A DNA stretch of 6,592 nt from positions 1 through 6,592 of the forward strand of contig JAEZJA010000257.1 of the NCBI GenBank assembly GCA_023415895.1, in the 5' to 3' direction. Below are positions 5,042 to 6,592 of this stretch, piece after piece. A program made the translations under genes and the position numbers. The DNA is from Bacillota bacterium (GTDB taxonomy: Bacteria > Bacillota > Clostridia > Oscillospirales > Acutalibacteraceae). A model generated the notes under the pieces. It worked only from the letters and a program-made list of their open reading frames with translations, did not search any database and had not been told where the DNA came from. The stretch's first letter is position 1, and each line of letters starts with the position of its first letter.

Positions 5042-6592
5042 TCAGAGCGCGATGGATACGTGGTAGAGGGACAGCCAATAGTTGACCTGAAGAAAATAAG
5101 CGATGGTTTGGGGCGTGGTCATCAGTTGGCCGTACCATGGTTCGGCGTTGTTGCTGCTCAGCAGTTCCTCAAGCGCGGATCGTTTGACCAGCGTTAGCAA
5201 GGGGGCGTTGGGATCGGCAATGACCTCCCGCAGACGTTGACTGACGATAGACAGATAGGCCGGGTCAAAAGTCTTGGGATAGGGGCTCTTTTTACGCCAT
5301 AGGACTTCCTCCGGAAGCAGACCTTCTACGGCTTTGCGCAGCAGTCCTTTTTCGCGCCCCTCATAATCCTTGTAATCCCACGGCGTTGTATAGAGTGCCT
5401 CGGCAATTCGATGGTCACAGAAGGGAACACGCACCTCCAGCCCGCTGTACATGGACATGCGATCCTTGCGGTCGAGCAGGGTGGACATGAACCAACGGAA
5501 GTTGAGGCTCATCATTTCCTTCATGCGCCTTTCCAGAGGGGAAGGGTCGCCGATGACATGGACGGCATCAATGGACTGCTGATAGCGTTGACGGATGAAT
5601 TCCTGCGCCCCCAGAGTTTGCGCCAGCTCGTCATGCAGAAACGACGTACGATAGGCTGTAGACTGTGACCAGGGGAAACCGTTGATGCTGCGTATCTTTT
5701 CGTCGCGATACCATGGGTAGCCTCCGAATATCTCGTCCGCGCATTCACCCGACAGCACCACGGTGGCAGACTCTTTAACCTGACGGCAAAAAAGCAGCAG
5801 CGAACTGTCCACATCCGCCATGCCTGGAAGATCACGCGCCGCTACCGCATCGTACAGTGCGTCGGCAACCTCTCGCGCTCCCAGCGTGACGGTTGTATGC
5901 TCACAACCGATGTGCTCCACCATCTTTTGTATGTACACGCCGTCGCTGTTGGGTTGAAAACGGTTGGCCTTGAAGTATCGGTCGTTGTCCACGTAATCGA
6001 CGGAGAAGGTGTGCAGTCGCTGTCCGCTCTGCGCCATACGGCGGGCAACGATGGCGGAGATGATGCTGGAATCCAGACCGCCGGATAAGAAGGTGGCAAT
6101 TGGCACATCCGATACCGTTTGTCTCTCAATAGCATCGTTGACCAACCAGCGGACGTTTTCGAGCGTTTGTTCAAAGGAGTCATTGTTTACCCGGTCGGTG
6201 AGCTGCCAGTAGGTACGAATGTCCATGCCCTCTCGGGAAAACACGGCACACTGTCCCGGCTGCAGCTCGCGGATGCCGCGGAACACGCCGCATCCGGGAG
6301 TACGTCCCGGGCCAAGCAGCAGAACCTCCGCAATGCCTTCTTTATCAATACAGGCAGGCACACTGGGATGACAGAGCAGCGCTTTGATCTCCGAGCCAAA
6401 GACCAGTCCGTTATTGATCTGTGTATAGAACAGCGGCTTGACTCCCGCACGGTCGCGTGCGAGAAACAATTTTTTGGTCTGCGTATCCCAAATGGCAAAA
6501 GCATAGATGCCGTTGAACTCGTTCAAACACCGTTCGCCCCAGGCCATGTAGGCTTTGAGCACGACCTCGGTATCCGACTGGGTGGAAAACGT
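5042..6592 (-). CDS. asnB: Asparagine synthetase B, glutamine-hydrolysing (5' end outside window)
   Basis: The enzyme makes asparagine from aspartate, glutamine and ATP, releasing AMP and pyrophosphate, in the cytoplasm. The frame is open to the window edge, and 516 residues are visible ending at TGA (5044-5042). The visible start, TFSTQSDTEV, aligns with the SDxE motif near residue 98 of E. coli AsnB, so about 90 residues are missing, including the catalytic N-terminal Cys. The rest of the glutaminase domain is present (FNGIYAFAIWD at visible 26-36; ARDRAGVKPLFY at 45-56; FGSEIKALL at 65-73). The synthetase domain has the ATP-pyrophosphatase P-loop SGGLDSS (170-176) and SGECADEIFGGY (281-292). 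Another stretch, SVDYVDNDRYFK (197-208), looks typical of clostridial AsnB. The estimated full length of about 600-610 residues is normal. No frameshift or stop is seen. AsnB paralogues that act on other acceptors exist, but nothing here suggests one. Confidence 0.95.
   Translation of the reverse strand, partial: TFSTQSDTEVVLKAYMAWGERCLNEFNGIYAFAIWDTQTKKLFLARDRAGVKPLFYTQINNGLVFGSEIKALLCHPSVPACIDKEGIAEVLLLGPGRTPGCGVFRGIRELQPGQCAVFSREGMDIRTYWQLTDRVNNDSFEQTLENVRWLVNDAIERQTVSDVPIATFLSGGLDSSIISAIVARRMAQSGQRLHTFSVDYVDNDRYFKANRFQPNSDGVYIQKMVEHIGCEHTTVTLGAREVADALYDAVAARDLPGMADVDSSLLLFCRQVKESATVVLSGECADEIFGGYPWYRDEKIRSINGFPWSQSTAYRTSFLHDELAQTLGAQEFIRQRYQQSIDAVHVIGDPSPLERRMKEMMSLNFRWFMSTLLDRKDRMSMYSGLEVRVPFCDHRIAEALYTTPWDYKDYEGREKGLLRKAVEGLLPEEVLWRKKSPYPKTFDPAYLSIVSQRLREVIADPNAPLLTLVKRSALEELLSSNNAEPWYGQLMTTPQTIAYFLQVNYWLSLYHVSIAL

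Overview
This window looks like ordinary chromosome from an anaerobic Firmicute, most likely a clostridial lineage with moderate GC. The reasons are the gene mix (an ECF-type transporter component, a membrane pyrophosphatase, a clostridial-style AsnB), strong AGGAGT/AAGGTG-type ribosome binding sites and compact hairpin/U-tract terminators. This placement is inference from protein style, not from a marker gene. I found no mobile element, CRISPR array, tRNA, rRNA or recognisable riboswitch, and no gene that I could argue belongs to an undescribed system.

Layout. (1) Positions 1-1345, + strand: the 3' end of a small membrane protein, probably an ECF transporter substrate-binding (S) component, is followed 22 nt later by a complete 370-residue anion permease of the SLC13/ArsB/CitMHS type. 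(2) Positions 1346-1527 are a convergent junction with a stem-loop and a strong bidirectional terminator. (3) Positions 1528-3603, - strand: hppA, a 691-residue membrane-bound ion-pumping pyrophosphatase with Lys460/Thr463, the signature of the K+-independent (H+-pumping) class. (4) Positions 3604-3896 are an AT-rich divergent promoter region with an extended -10 promoter for hppA, a near-perfect palindrome and a good sigma-A-type promoter for the genes on the right. (5) Positions 3897-4901, + strand: a two-gene unit of ybaK (Cys-tRNA(Pro) deacylase) and a hotdog acyl-CoA thioesterase, separated by 42 nt holding a GAAA-tetraloop hairpin. (6) Positions 4902-5041 are a second convergent junction with another bidirectional terminator. 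(7) Positions 5042-6592, - strand: asnB, glutamine-hydrolysing asparagine synthetase, cut by the window edge so that roughly its first 90 residues are missing.

The genes are not an obvious pathway. They read as separate housekeeping units: solute uptake, pyrophosphate-driven membrane energisation, tRNA mischarging correction, acyl-CoA hydrolysis and asparagine synthesis. Pyrophosphate is a loose link only: AsnB and aminoacyl-tRNA synthetases release it and HppA consumes it. The points most worth a second look are the ion/K+ class of HppA, the palindrome in the divergent promoter region, the structured stretch before the first terminator, and the very short predicted ybaK leader.
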